Below are positions 52,863 to 62,830 of a stretch of 64,000 nucleotides of DNA, one piece after another. The stretch's first letter is position 1. Each line of letters begins with the position of its first letter. Origin of the DNA: Chloroflexi bacterium HGW-Chloroflexi-10. Its GTDB lineage: Bacteria > Chloroflexota > Anaerolineae > Anaerolineales > Anaerolineaceae. Position numbers and translations under genes: made by a program. The notes under the pieces are model-generated. The model saw only the letters and a list, made by a program, of their open reading frames with translations. It did no database searches and was not told the origin of the DNA. The stretch is taken from contig PHBZ01000007.1 in assembly GCA_002840755.1 (NCBI GenBank), positions 62,001-126,000 on the forward strand, in the 5' to 3' direction.

Positions 52863-52878
52863 TGGCGCTTTAGCGCCA
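52863..52878 (-). promoter_or_regulatory. Hairpin abutting the cstA ribosome-binding site
   Basis: On the minus strand TGGCGCT pairs with AGCGCCA around a two-base loop, immediately before AGGAGGAAAATG. Folding in the mRNA would place a GC-rich stem at the edge of the Shine-Dalgarno sequence, so it may tune cstA translation. Confidence 0.55.
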
Positions 52879-52890
52879 ATGCAAATTTGT

Positions 52891-52913
52891 ATCACACCAA
52901 TGATCAGTGTGAT
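52891..52913. repeat. 7-bp inverted repeat upstream of cstA
   Basis: ATCACAC and GTGTGAT flank a 9-bp centre that itself contains TGATCA. The dyad is a candidate operator about 40 bp upstream of the cstA start. The half-sites face outward compared with a CRP consensus. Confidence 0.4.
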
Positions 52914-53487
52914 CATGACGATAAATACCTGTTAATCCAGGCAACGCGAAGATCCATCCCGAAAAAAATTTATTCAGCTGTTACAAATAAGGGGAGTATA
53001 AAGTTTGAAAAACAGGGGAGAAAGAAACTATAAGAATAAACCTTACATTACTTTATTGTAGATATTTCTACGTTAAAATCAATAGTGATGTTATTTACCA
53101 AAACAATCAATATTACTAATTTTCAAATAACTTATAATGGTAAGGGATTTGCTGGGAAAAGCAGCTTAAGAAATAAGCATAAAAGTTTCTCAATCGGATA
53201 TAGAGAGCGAGAACACTTTGCATGTAATGTCTTGTGGTACAGTTTATCGCCTTCGCATTAAACGAAACGACACCTTACCAATGCATAAAAAATGGATAAA
53301 TTCATTTAACATTTTTGATAAATACATCAAACCGGATAAAGAATCCTGTATAGTGAAACAAAGATTCTGCTTGTTTTCTGCTTCCTGTCAAAAATATTTC
53401 AGGAAAAGTGAGGACAACTCAAAAACAAGTTGTATCTTTAAAATTCCGCAAGACTCACTGTTCAGGATGAATAGGTTGTGAATTGGT

Positions 53488-54528
53488 ATGGAGGCCGGTT
53501 TGATAAAAAAAATTATTTTTATTTCCATTGTTTGGTTTATGTTTGGGGGAATGTTGATTGCATCCTGTTTCGCATTATCAGGCGATCCGCTCTACCCCAT
53601 CAAACTGCATATAGAAGATTTGCGTCTGGCACTTTCGTCCGACGCTGCGGATATTGAATTGTATCGGAGCTTTGGAGTCGAACGCATAGGGGAAATGAAC
53701 CTCCTTGTGGCTGCCAGCCGTTATCCTGATGCTGTGAATACTGCCAATTTATTCAGAGAAACTATCAACACATTGGTTGTCTTGTTGGAAAGTGATGAGC
53801 AGGGTGAACAACCGGATTGGATGGTCGCACTTATCGACGATTATCTGCAGGTCAGCCAACAAATTTTGGACGCGCCAAACACGGGAGATATAGCGTTCGA
53901 ACAGATCCGGGCAGCCTTTACCACAAACCAGGATGAAGTGGTTTCATTGTTCGCAACTTTTTTTGAAAACACCCAACAAAATAATCAGGCCAATTTACTT
54001 AGCGATTCCGGTTATCCGGCGCCGGCAACCCTTACAGTACAACCTACTTCCGTATATGTCTCAACTGTCACCCCGCAATCCATTACACCTACGGTCACTG
54101 CTCCAATGACGCACACCCCAACAGCTGTGCTTCCTACCTCAACGGCTACCTTCATGCCTACCAGCGTGTATATCTGGCCTACCTGGACCCCGACTGAAAT
54201 CCCACCGACAGCTGAACCAACAGACGCACCAACCAGCCTGCCAACAGTTGTACCATCCACACAACCTACCAACTCCGCTTATCCACCACCGGTTACACCC
54301 ACCGAGCAGCCCACCAATCCTGGCTACCCGGCTCCGGTTACACCAACAGCAGGCCCGACTGAACCCGGATACCCACCACCCTATCCAACTGCAACACCCA
54401 CTTCTACTACAACACCCACATTGACTGTAACCCCTACATTGACTTCAACGCCCACATTGACTTCAACTCCACAGCCGGCTGAAACGGGAATTTCACCAAC
54501 TGCTCCAATCGAGACAGCCAACCCATAA
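53488..54528 (+). CDS. Membrane-anchored DUF5667-like protein with Pro/Thr repeat tail
   Basis: This 346-residue protein has an N-terminal membrane segment, a helical domain beginning SGDPLYPIKLHIEDLRLAL that resembles DUF5667, and a tail from about residue 170 rich in Pro and Thr. The tail contains GYPAP/GYPPP repeats followed by T-P-T-L-T runs. It should be cell-surface exposed, with a flexible, possibly glycosylated stalk. The ATG used is first in frame; a TTG a few codons on, behind GGAGG, is an alternative. The function is unknown. Confidence 0.72.
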   Translation: MEAGLIKKIIFISIVWFMFGGMLIASCFALSGDPLYPIKLHIEDLRLALSSDAADIELYRSFGVERIGEMNLLVAASRYPDAVNTANLFRETINTLVVLLESDEQGEQPDWMVALIDDYLQVSQQILDAPNTGDIAFEQIRAAFTTNQDEVVSLFATFFENTQQNNQANLLSDSGYPAPATLTVQPTSVYVSTVTPQSITPTVTAPMTHTPTAVLPTSTATFMPTSVYIWPTWTPTEIPPTAEPTDAPTSLPTVVPSTQPTNSAYPPPVTPTEQPTNPGYPAPVTPTAGPTEPGYPPPYPTATPTSTTTPTLTVTPTLTSTPTLTSTPQPAETGISPTAPIETANP

Positions 54529-54733
54529 GTGAGAATGACCGATATACTGGTCCAGAAATTCGCCATACAAAAATAATAGTGCTGCTGTCAGATACGGTAT
54601 TTAAAAAACTCATATGCCCGTATAACGGAATAATCTGTGTACTGATCTTGCGCTATAGGGGCATATGATATGAAGTTGAAATTTTATAACCGGTTGCTAA
54701 GTTGAATTGATTACCACCAAAAAACAGATCCGA

Positions 54734-56476
54734 TCAATTTAATTTAAATCTATCCACAACCGATTCCAGGGTATGTGCCATCTCCGATAGAGATTGTGCT
54801 GAAATGCTAACTTCCTGTACTTGAGCTGTCATTTCTTCTGTCGATGCACTCACTTCTTCAACAGCAGCGCTATTTTCTTCACTGACGCTGGCAATATTTT
54901 CTACAGCCTCCATCACCTGACGGGCACTGGTTGTGAGACTTTCTGACGCAGAAAGATTAGTTTCTATTACCCTTGAGACACTATCAATGGTCTCTGCCAA
55001 CTCACTCGAAGTTTTTTCCAAATCCGCTGCGACGGAAGTGGTCATCTCAACTGCCCCATTTACAGATGATTGAATTCCGGCAATCAACCCGGCAATTTCT
55101 TTTGTAGCAATACTGGAGCGTTCAGCCAGCTTGCGTACTTCATCAGCCACCACGGCAAACCCCTTGCCGTGCTCACCTGCGCGAGCTGCTTCAATAGCAG
55201 CGTTAAGCGCCAGCAAGTTGGTTTGTGAGGAAATATCCTGAATTGTTTCAACAATGGCGCCGATCTGTTTGGAACGCTCTCCCATCTCTTTAACGCTCTG
55301 AGCGGAAGCACCTACTCGGAAAGTAAGGCCATCTTTAGAAGATATTTTTTCGGTAACGGATAATGCCTGGCGAATTGCTTCAGATTGATCCTTAGCACCT
55401 TTTGCTACAGCTTCAACTAGTTCTGTCATGGTTTGGATCGTCATACTGGTACCGGAAACGGCATTGGCCTGCTGTGTGGTACCTCTGGCAACCTGCTGCA
55501 TAGTAGTGGCAATTTGCGAAGTGGCGCTCCCCGCCTGAGCGGCAGCTTCTTCCTGCAAAGTGGAAGCTTTGGCAACCACTCCAATATTCTCTACAACCTG
55601 TTCTAAGGTTACCCTCAACATATCCCGCGCTTTGGATAAATCGTCCAATATTTTTTGAAAACTCAGTTTGGTATCTTTCTGCGCTGCAGTAGCCTCCGAT
55701 AAAGCCGCAATTTGAAAAGCGAGATCACCCTGTGCCATGTGCGTCAGGTAGCCGGCAATCTGGTTGATCGCTTTATCCTGGTACTGATTAGCAGAAACCA
55801 TCCGGGTAATATCCTGTACTACTTCAACATGGCCTATTTTTTCGCCTTTGAGGTTTGTCAGGTAAGCCGTGTCGACCTGAAAGTTACCACCTTGTTGGTC
55901 AAAAAAGGTTTGCAAGAAATTCTTGCGTAAACGAGCAACACCGCAATTCTCTGTTTTACAAATATTGGCGCTCCATTCGGAACATTGATGCCCCACAACA
56001 GCTTCACGTTTAACTTTCAGGAACTGTTCAACAGGGCGATTGATCAGAGTCCAGTTCATATTCATATCCGTAACGGAAAGCGGAAATGGTATCGTATCTA
56101 ATATATTCAAATACCAATGCATTTTTTCACTGACACGCTCTGATGCTGCTGACAGCGAAGAAGCTAAATAGCCAATTTCATCTTCACGGCCAACCAATCC
56201 ATCCAATTTATCCTGTAATACAAACCGGTCATTGGTTGAAAGTTGCGCCATCTCTTTTACCAGCCGCTGCAACGGTTGGACCAGGGAAACTGTCAGGTGA
56301 ATGGCGAAACCAAGCGAAATCAAAACACTAACTGCACCCAGAGATGGGATTACCCAGACTGGAACCTTCTCCCCACCAACTAGAAAGACTAACACTACTG
56401 CCGCGCCCAACACTGCTAACGCGCTCATCACCCCAATGATCTTTACGCCAAGAAATAATTGATTCGACTTTATCAT
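54734..56476 (-). CDS. Methyl-accepting chemotaxis protein with cytoplasmic PAS domain
   Basis: This 580-residue receptor has two membrane helices (about 8-32 and 40-65) joined by a very short outer loop, a HAMP segment ([16 protein letters not shown]), a PAS domain with a Cys-rich stretch ([16 protein letters not shown]), and the MCP signalling tip near 435 ([23 protein letters not shown]). Lack of an outer sensing domain indicates internal sensing. No other chemotaxis gene is adjacent. The ATG lacks a strong ribosome-binding site but fits the anchor start. Confidence 0.93.
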   Translation of the reverse strand: MIKSNQLFLGVKIIGVMSALAVLGAAVVLVFLVGGEKVPVWVIPSLGAVSVLISLGFAIHLTVSLVQPLQRLVKEMAQLSTNDRFVLQDKLDGLVGREDEIGYLASSLSAASERVSEKMHWYLNILDTIPFPLSVTDMNMNWTLINRPVEQFLKVKREAVVGHQCSEWSANICKTENCGVARLRKNFLQTFFDQQGGNFQVDTAYLTNLKGEKIGHVEVVQDITRMVSANQYQDKAINQIAGYLTHMAQGDLAFQIAALSEATAAQKDTKLSFQKILDDLSKARDMLRVTLEQVVENIGVVAKASTLQEEAAAQAGSATSQIATTMQQVARGTTQQANAVSGTSMTIQTMTELVEAVAKGAKDQSEAIRQALSVTEKISSKDGLTFRVGASAQSVKEMGERSKQIGAIVETIQDISSQTNLLALNAAIEAARAGEHGKGFAVVADEVRKLAERSSIATKEIAGLIAGIQSSVNGAVEMTTSVAADLEKTSSELAETIDSVSRVIETNLSASESLTTSARQVMEAVENIASVSEENSAAVEEVSASTEEMTAQVQEVSISAQSLSEMAHTLESVVDRFKLN

Positions 56477-57005
56477 TTAAGCTCCTTCTTCAAACAAATG
56501 TGTTACTCAACCAACTGGTGAACCATCGCTCCCAGCAAAACCAACTAACTATTTAAAATTTCGGATAACCTGCATATGTGTAAAACCAAGAACGATCTGT
56601 CTGACTGAATATGTTTTGTGAAATTACGTTTTATTAGCTCTACTCTCAACTGCCGGAACAAAGCGATAACCAGAAATGATCTCAATAACATCAATAGAAA
56701 AACCTCTATGGGATTAAATTTTTTGCAGAATGCTATTAAATAGTCTATTTATTTCACCCTCAATAAACCATAAAGTTTTTGTAAAATTCCTTTTTTATAA
56801 ATACCACGAATTACATTTCCCTCTGCAGCCCTCATCTCAACGTGGTCATCACTCTTCCATTTACAGCGGTTTTTTCTTCCTTTAACTCGATTCTTTTTTT
56901 CTTCCAACCAGCAACCCGCCTGGGAATTCTGAACCTGCGAATCCCGTCTTTTCAGTATCCACAACCGATGATAAGATCAGATATCTTTCCATCGGGATTT
57001 TCGAC
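56477..57005. other. Divergent intergenic region, no gene supported
   Basis: These 529 bp between the leftward chemoreceptor and rightward MFS gene contain no clear terminator, RNA or promoter pair that I can support. A 71-codon minus-strand frame at 56749-56964 is unsupported. Confidence 0.4.
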
Positions 57006-58187
57006 ATGCAGTTAAAACGTTTCACAACCGTCATTTATTTCTTCTCTTTTATCTCCGTTGGATTAATCGGCGGGGCTCTTGGCCCCAGCCTGCCTTCCTT
57101 TGCCGCCAATACTGGCAGCAGTTTGAAACAACTCAGCAATCTGTTTATTTTTAGCTCACTGGGATTTGTGGTGGGTTCCTTCATGGCAGGACGTTTCTTG
57201 CACAGTATTCCAGGGCATCGTATCCTGGCATTGGCTATCGTCATGATGATTGCGGGGGTGGTGTTTTTACCGGTGATCGATATATTATGGGTTTTGGTGT
57301 TGGTTTTTTTTCTGCTTGGCATTGCCCAATCCAACCTGGATGTCAGTGAAAATACATTGATTATCTGGTTGCATGGTAAAAATGTGGCCCCTTATATGAA
57401 CGGTTTGCATTTCTTCTTTGGGTTGGGATCCTTTATGGCGCCTTTGATCATTGCTCAATCGCTATCTTTGACCAATACAATCACTGCCGGCTTCTGGTTT
57501 ATGGCATTTCTGATACTCTTGCCACTACCTTTTCTGCTGCGTTTGCCCTCTCCCGCCAATCCGGAACATAATCCAGACCATTTTCACAACCAAAAACAGG
57601 CAAACTCTTCGCTGGCTATTTTTTTACTGATCCTGCTCTTCTTTGGAGTAGCCGGCGCAGAGGTCACCTTTGGTAATTGGATTTACACCTACAGTCTGAC
57701 TGGTGGGTTTGGCAATGCCCAGCAATCGGCTTACCTGAATTCTGGATTTTGGGCTACTTTTACCACAGCTCGTTTATTGGGAATCTTCATCTCCCGTCAA
57801 ATCACAGCCCGCACCATGATCTGGATCGACCTGTTCGGTTCTGCCAGCGCCATGCTGATTCTGTTATTCTTTCCTACATCCGAAATTATGTTATGGGCAG
57901 GCGTATTGATTTGTGGTTTATTTATGGCAACTACCTTCCCCACCGCATTAAACCTGGCGGAACGTTTAGGTGCCACCTCCGGAAAAATAACCAGCCTTTT
58001 CTTTATATCCTCCAGTGTCTCCTCCATGATTTCCCCCTGGGTGGTTGGTCAATTCATTGAAAATCACGGCATTGGTGTATTACCCTGGGCGGTATTGGTT
58101 AACCAGGGAATTGCCATCCTCTTTTTAGCGTTTATAACCCTCAAATACTGGAAACAAACTTCCTCGATTTCATCTTTCACAGTCTGA
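57006..58187 (+). CDS. MFS transporter (sugar/FucP-like or multidrug type)
   Basis: This 393-residue protein has about twelve membrane helices with the N-terminal pattern SVGLIGGALGPSLPSFA and the loop GRFLHSIPGHR. The layout recalls FucP/GntP-type or drug-proton MFS carriers, but no substrate can be assigned. The start at 57006 has only a weak ribosome-binding sequence. CorA follows 70 bp downstream on the same strand. Confidence 0.85.
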   Translation: MQLKRFTTVIYFFSFISVGLIGGALGPSLPSFAANTGSSLKQLSNLFIFSSLGFVVGSFMAGRFLHSIPGHRILALAIVMMIAGVVFLPVIDILWVLVLVFFLLGIAQSNLDVSENTLIIWLHGKNVAPYMNGLHFFFGLGSFMAPLIIAQSLSLTNTITAGFWFMAFLILLPLPFLLRLPSPANPEHNPDHFHNQKQANSSLAIFLLILLFFGVAGAEVTFGNWIYTYSLTGGFGNAQQSAYLNSGFWATFTTARLLGIFISRQITARTMIWIDLFGSASAMLILLFFPTSEIMLWAGVLICGLFMATTFPTALNLAERLGATSGKITSLFFISSSVSSMISPWVVGQFIENHGIGVLPWAVLVNQGIAILFLAFITLKYWKQTSSISSFTV

Positions 58188-58257
58188 GTTCGTAGTTAAA
58201 CAAAAAGCTAGTTTTTGGCGTACAATATTTCTATAATCTATTTACGGAGTCGGGCAA

Positions 58258-59244
58258 ATGATACGTTCCTTATTTTTCAATAATGGAAAAACCAAAATGG
58301 ACTTATCCCCAAAACAGATTGAGACTGCCTTTCTGGGGAAACAAGGTCTGCTGTGGGTGGATTTTTCCGAAGAAACTGCTGCTAATTGTGAACCTATTTT
58401 AAAAGACACGTTCGGCTTTCACCCTCTCTCCGTGGCAGATGCCCTGGAACAAACTCATGTGCCCCGAATAGATGATTGGGATGAGTATCTCTACCTGGTG
58501 CTGCACGGTTTGCGTTTTGGTCCCGATGATGATGGCGATCTTCTTGACAGCCAGGAATTGGATATCTTTCTGGGTAAAACTTTTCTGGTAACCTACCACC
58601 ATGAACCTATCACAACCATTGATGATCTCTGGAAATTATTGCAGGAAGATCAACGTTATCTGACTCAAGGAGCCGACCATTTGTTTTATAAACTGGCCGA
58701 TGATCTCATCTCCGCCTACATGCCGGTGGTGGATAAAATGGATGAAGAATTGGATCGAATCGAAGATATGGTTTTTAACGATCCTTCTCAAGTCGTTCTT
58801 GAAAATATGTTCACGATTAAACGCTCATTGGTGCATCTGCGGCGAATGTTGGCCCCGATGCGCGAGGTATTTAACAAATTGGCGCGTGGGGATGATAAGA
58901 TCATTGAAAAACACGAACGTGTCTTTTTCCGTGATATTTACGATCATCTGGTACGCCTGTACGATATTACAGAAAGCCTGCGTGATTTGATGGCAGGTGT
59001 ACTGGATACCTACCTTTCGGTGATCAATCAGCGCATGAATGAAGTGATGAAAACCCTGACGATCATCACTACGATATTTATGCCTTTGTCATTTATTGTT
59101 GGTTTCTTTGGGATGAACTTTTTTGCAAAAAAGGTACCGCTGGAAAATTTTACCTCCATGCCGGTATTTTACCTGGTTTTATTTTCCTGCATCGCCGTAC
59201 CCGTTGGTATGTATCTGTGGATGCATAGTAGAAAATGGATGTAA
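58258..59244 (+). CDS. corA: CorA-family magnesium/cobalt transporter
   Basis: This 328-residue protein has a large cytoplasmic domain and two C-terminal membrane helices, with the ion-filter motif GMN at residues 285-287 (FFGMNFF). CorA forms a pentameric channel for Mg2+. GGAG precedes the ATG. The YbaK-type gene begins 22 bp after the stop, and the two may be co-transcribed. Confidence 0.95.
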   Translation: MIRSLFFNNGKTKMDLSPKQIETAFLGKQGLLWVDFSEETAANCEPILKDTFGFHPLSVADALEQTHVPRIDDWDEYLYLVLHGLRFGPDDDGDLLDSQELDIFLGKTFLVTYHHEPITTIDDLWKLLQEDQRYLTQGADHLFYKLADDLISAYMPVVDKMDEELDRIEDMVFNDPSQVVLENMFTIKRSLVHLRRMLAPMREVFNKLARGDDKIIEKHERVFFRDIYDHLVRLYDITESLRDLMAGVLDTYLSVINQRMNEVMKTLTIITTIFMPLSFIVGFFGMNFFAKKVPLENFTSMPVFYLVLFSCIAVPVGMYLWMHSRKWM

Positions 59245-59266
59245 TTGTACAGCAAGGAGCGGGAAA

Positions 59267-59743
59267 ATGAGTGAACTGCACCCGAATGCACAACGCGTAC
59301 AATCTGCTCTGGCAGCGCACGGCTTAACCTTAACCGTTATAGAACTGCCGGATTCCACCCGCAGCGCCGTTGAAGCTGCACAGGCAATCGGCTGCCAGGT
59401 GGAACAAATTGTCAAATCACTGGTTTTTATGCGCAAAGAAAGCGCTTCCCCGCTGTTGATAGCTGCCAGTGGGGTTAATCGCGTCAACGAAAAAGTCATC
59501 GGCAGTCTGTTGGGAGAAAAAATAATCAGGCCTGATGCCGATTTTGTGCGTCTGCACACCGGCTACCCCATAGGCGGAGTCCCGCCGTTGGCTCATACTC
59601 ACCCATTGGAAACGTTGATTGATGAAGATCTGCTGCAGTATGAAGAAATCTGGGCGGCAGCCGGTACACCAAATGCTGTTTTTAAATTAAAACCGGCAGA
59701 CCTGGTCAAAATGACCGGCGGGATATTAACGAAAATTTACTGA
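59267..59743 (+). CDS. YbaK/EbsC-type aminoacyl-tRNA deacylase
   Basis: This 158-residue protein has the YbaK/ProX fold with the conserved LVFMRKESASPLLIAASGVNRV segment and the GYPIGGVPPLAH motif. Such proteins hydrolyse misacylated Cys-, Ala- or Pro-tRNA, or act as free-standing editors. AAGGAG precedes the ATG at 59267, which is favoured over a longer frame that overlaps corA. Confidence 0.9.
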   Translation: MSELHPNAQRVQSALAAHGLTLTVIELPDSTRSAVEAAQAIGCQVEQIVKSLVFMRKESASPLLIAASGVNRVNEKVIGSLLGEKIIRPDADFVRLHTGYPIGGVPPLAHTHPLETLIDEDLLQYEEIWAAAGTPNAVFKLKPADLVKMTGGILTKIY

Positions 59744-59758
59744 TCCACGTCTCAAATT

Positions 59759-60127
59759 TCAATCAGCCAGCAAATGCTGCCGTGCTTTTTCTACATCCCG
59801 GAATAGGGTCACATCCGAACCTGCATTTCTGGACACTGTCTCTATGAAATCATGCGAATTATCATCTATATCAACCAGTACAGCCACTCGGGCAGATTGG
59901 TCAATTTCTTCAATCTGCATATCTTCATACGAAAATTCGTAACTTTCATAAATCGAATCCACATTTCGCGCCTGGGTTAAATCCACCAGGAAGCGATTAA
60001 TCCCCAACCCGCGGGCGATTGCGTGCGCCTCAATATTCAATTCCAGCGCCCGCTTACGATAATAATCGCCTTCCACTTCCTGAATAATATATTTTCCGTC
60101 CGAAGACGGATAAATCCTGTAAGACAT
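59759..60127 (-). CDS. STAS/SpoIIAA-like small protein
   Basis: This 122-residue protein has a beta-strand start (MSYRIYPSSDGKYIIQE), then GINRFLVDLTQARNVDS and a C-terminal SDVTLFRDVEKARQHLL. The pattern fits a STAS/SpoIIAA-like fold (DUF related), often found in signalling or phosphate-dependent regulation. The start is set at the ATG at 60127; a GTG at 60151 is possible. It is convergent with the YbaK gene. The function is unassigned. Confidence 0.6.
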   Translation of the reverse strand: MSYRIYPSSDGKYIIQEVEGDYYRKRALELNIEAHAIARGLGINRFLVDLTQARNVDSIYESYEFSYEDMQIEEIDQSARVAVLVDIDDNSHDFIETVSRNAGSDVTLFRDVEKARQHLLAD

Positions 60128-60365
60128 ACCCCAAAGACCCTCCCAGCTCACTTCTAAAATACCAAGCCAACATAATAATTTTATCCAAAAATTTCCGGCA
60201 ATTCAAGCAAGATTTTTCTACATTCAGATCAACCGTAAGACCCTCTCTCTGAATGCCAACGCTCTTCATTTGCATGATAAGCATATTTCATTTTTGTATA
60301 TTGCTTTTTTAGGGGTTTAATTATATTATTATTATAGTTTTTATCATATTAATTTGGAGACACAC

Positions 60366-61346
60366 ATGTCATTTGATCGTTTTGGACGCAATATTCACTA
60401 CTTACGGATCAGCCTGACCGACCACTGCAATCTGCGCTGTGTATATTGCATGACAGAGAATATGACATTCCGACCCAACGCAGAACTGATGCAGGATGAT
60501 GAACTGTTGCTCTTCACCCGCTTATTCACCGAACTCGGTTTCGATAAATTCCGCCTCACCGGTGGTGAACCGACGGTGCGAGCCAACGTCGTCGAACTGG
60601 TGCGCGGTATCGCGGCCACCCCAGGAGTAAATTCGTTATCCATGACCACCAATGGTGTCCTGCTAAAAAAACTGGCTGTTCCGCTCAAACAAGCCGGTTT
60701 GCAGCGTGTCAATATCAGCCTGGATACAGTAAACCAGCAGCGCTTTCAAGAAATCACCCGTTGGGGAAAATTTGAACAGGTATGGGATGGTATTTTGGCG
60801 GCGGAGTCGGCCGGTTTAACTCCGGTAAAACTCAATGCCGTTGTAGTTCGTGGATTTAACGATGGAGACCTGGCCGAAATGGCAAAACTGACCCTGCATT
60901 TTCCCTGGCAGGTACGTTTTATCGAAATGATGCCATTTGCCGGGCAAACCGACTTTCAACGCAGTCAGATCGTCAGCGAAGCTGAAATACTAGAGATGAT
61001 CGGTAAAGAGTGTGGGCACCCTGCCTTATTAAATAACGGAATATTAGATGGAGAGGCGCGACTTTACCGTCTGCCAAACGCCCCCGGCACCCTGGGCTTT
61101 ATCTCCTCGGTGACTCAGCCATTCTGTGCCGGTTGTACCCGTGCCCGCCTTACAGCGGATGGTAAACTGCGTCTATGCCTGCTGAAAGAAAAAGAAGTGG
61201 ATCTGCTAACCCCATTACGCAGCGGGGCTTCTCTGAGCGACTTAAAAGAAATGATCAGCGCTGGAATCTGGCAGAAACCCTGGGGGCACGACCTGGCCAA
61301 AGGCGAAGTGGCGATAAATCGAATGATGAGTGAGATCGGCGGTTAG
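60366..61346 (+). CDS. moaA: GTP 3',8-cyclase MoaA
   Basis: This 326-residue radical SAM enzyme catalyses the first step of molybdenum cofactor synthesis. The SAM-cluster Cys are C21, C25 and C28 (DHCNLRCVYCM), the auxiliary cluster Cys lie near 260 (FCAGCTRARL, then LRLCL), and the protein ends with the required GG. GGAG lies before the ATG at 60366; a TTG four codons upstream is not favoured. No other moa or moe gene is in the window. Confidence 0.96.
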   Translation: MSFDRFGRNIHYLRISLTDHCNLRCVYCMTENMTFRPNAELMQDDELLLFTRLFTELGFDKFRLTGGEPTVRANVVELVRGIAATPGVNSLSMTTNGVLLKKLAVPLKQAGLQRVNISLDTVNQQRFQEITRWGKFEQVWDGILAAESAGLTPVKLNAVVVRGFNDGDLAEMAKLTLHFPWQVRFIEMMPFAGQTDFQRSQIVSEAEILEMIGKECGHPALLNNGILDGEARLYRLPNAPGTLGFISSVTQPFCAGCTRARLTADGKLRLCLLKEKEVDLLTPLRSGASLSDLKEMISAGIWQKPWGHDLAKGEVAINRMMSEIGG

Positions 61347-62827
61347 TGCGCCTGCACGCCCCCGCCCGCAAACAGCATTTTGATGTTTTGGGTTATCAAT
61401 AATACCCCATTGGCCTGATTGGACGGCAGATCGATTTGACGCAGGATTGTAATCCAATGTTGTAAGCTTTCCACCATCCGCGGACCCAGCATATCCACAT
61501 TCTGCAGTGGCGCAGCCACCACTGGGCGATTGTTTGTCAATAAAGAGAGGACCAGGAAGAGCAAAGCAGCCGCCCATTGCGCTACAACAACCCAAAAATA
61601 GGGGTTTGAAAAAGTGCGGGGTAAGTGCAACCCACTGCTTTTATGCTGCGCTTTAGGAGTGCTAGTTAACAAGCGCCGGTACATTTGTTCGTAAGTATCG
61701 ATTGTAATAACCAGATCATGCCGGCGGACAGCTTCCAGGCTATTGGCAGACATCATCTCCCATTGCCCTTCCGATGCGGCCATCCAATCTATTTTGCAGC
61801 CCAGGTCTTCCGAGTCACCCGGATTAAACAAAAATCCGTTCTTCCCTGCATTCACCAATTCAGGTAAGGCCATAGCATTGGCTGCGATCACCGGTTTGCC
61901 GCAAGCCATTGCTTCCAATGTGGCAATGCTGAGACTTTCCACATCGCCAGGCATAATAAAAACATCAGCCGCCACGTATAAATCGGGGATCTCATAGCGT
62001 TGAACACGACCCAAAAACTGGATACGCTCTCCCAACCCCAATTCTTCTACCAGTTGGAACATTTCATCTTCACGGGTACCGCCACCGGCCAGCGCCAGTA
62101 ATACATCCTGATTCTGTACGAAACTCATTGCATGGATTAACACGTCCACTCGTTTTTCTTCGTCCAGCCGCCCCACATATACAAAGACCTTTTTCTCCTG
62201 CGGCAACCCAAAGTGATCACGTAGGGCCTGTCGATCCTTATTTAACGACATGTTAAACCGTTGCAGTTCCACCCCACAGGATACCGGACGCACCGGTACG
62301 GACAAACCATGCTGCAAAAGCATGCGAGCTGCCGCCCGCGAGGGAGCAGTAACCATGTCAGCCTGGTTCAAATAATCCAGAAAACCTTTCCAAACCAGGG
62401 GCACCAGGCCTTTTTGTACTACGAAATTTTCGCCCGGCAAATAAGGCGCCCAGATGGCCGGGCCGGGATGGTGGGTAGCGACCACCGGGATCCCTCGTTT
62501 CCTGGCCTCGCGCACCAGCATCTGGCTAACGGGAGCGGGGTCCTGAACATGGACCAAATCCGGATGGACACGCTCAAAAATATCACGTATCTGTCTGCTT
62601 TCACACAGAGCAATACTGAGATCCTTATGAATAAATCGTAAATCAACCGCGGATGTACCCAGGATATGTACGTTATTGTGCACTTCTTCATCCGGCCGAT
62701 CAATTCCCGGTAACAAAACATATACCTGGTGCCCCCTTTTAACCAGCTCTTCAGCCAGATTGGTTGTAAAAACCGCCTGCCCATTTAAGTGGGGTGCATA
62801 TGTATGCGAAGCAATTAATATTCGCAT
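61343..62827 (-). CDS. GT4-family glycosyltransferase with C-terminal membrane segment
   Basis: This 494-residue protein is a GT-B glycosyltransferase: N-terminal HTYAPHLNGQAVFTTNLAEEL acceptor domain, then FVYVGRLDEEKRVDVLI and the donor-binding E-x7-E segment (DVESLSIATLEAMACGKPVIA). It resembles diacylglycerol glucosyltransferases and mannosyltransferases. A hydrophobic segment near residue 410-430 could anchor it to the membrane. GAGGAG precedes the ATG. It starts 3 bp after the DedA-type gene and shares TTAG with moaA at the convergent ends. Glycolipid synthesis is likely. Confidence 0.88.
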   Translation of the reverse strand: MRILIASHTYAPHLNGQAVFTTNLAEELVKRGHQVYVLLPGIDRPDEEVHNNVHILGTSAVDLRFIHKDLSIALCESRQIRDIFERVHPDLVHVQDPAPVSQMLVREARKRGIPVVATHHPGPAIWAPYLPGENFVVQKGLVPLVWKGFLDYLNQADMVTAPSRAAARMLLQHGLSVPVRPVSCGVELQRFNMSLNKDRQALRDHFGLPQEKKVFVYVGRLDEEKRVDVLIHAMSFVQNQDVLLALAGGGTREDEMFQLVEELGLGERIQFLGRVQRYEIPDLYVAADVFIMPGDVESLSIATLEAMACGKPVIAANAMALPELVNAGKNGFLFNPGDSEDLGCKIDWMAASEGQWEMMSANSLEAVRRHDLVITIDTYEQMYRRLLTSTPKAQHKSSGLHLPRTFSNPYFWVVVAQWAAALLFLVLSLLTNNRPVVAAPLQNVDMLGPRMVESLQHWITILRQIDLPSNQANGVLLITQNIKMLFAGGGVQAH

Positions 62828-62830
62828 GGC

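Larger units (their letters stand above)
52855..53487. other. Divergent intergenic region, two inverted repeats
   Basis: These 633 bp between leftward cstA and the rightward DUF5667-like gene contain the two dyads listed separately and are otherwise AT-rich. An 87-codon open frame at 53218-53481 lacks a convincing ribosome-binding site and recognisable content, so it is not called. Confidence 0.45.

Noticed and set aside
52891..52913. CRP-type operator upstream of cstA
   Set aside because: The half-sites TCACA and TGTGA are in the outward order, so they do not match the CRP consensus.
53218..53481. An 87-codon plus-strand open frame before the DUF5667-like gene
   Set aside because: No convincing ribosome-binding site, no recognisable fold, and biased low-complexity residues in an AT-rich gap. 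It would need conservation to be believed.
54012..54272. Antisense Gly/Val-rich frame over the Pro/Thr repeats
   Set aside because: This is the complement of the repeat codons, a usual artefact of low-complexity sequence.
56749..56964. A 71-codon minus-strand open frame in the gap before the MFS gene
   Set aside because: Lys/Arg-rich with no domain, and no ribosome-binding site. Probably chance.
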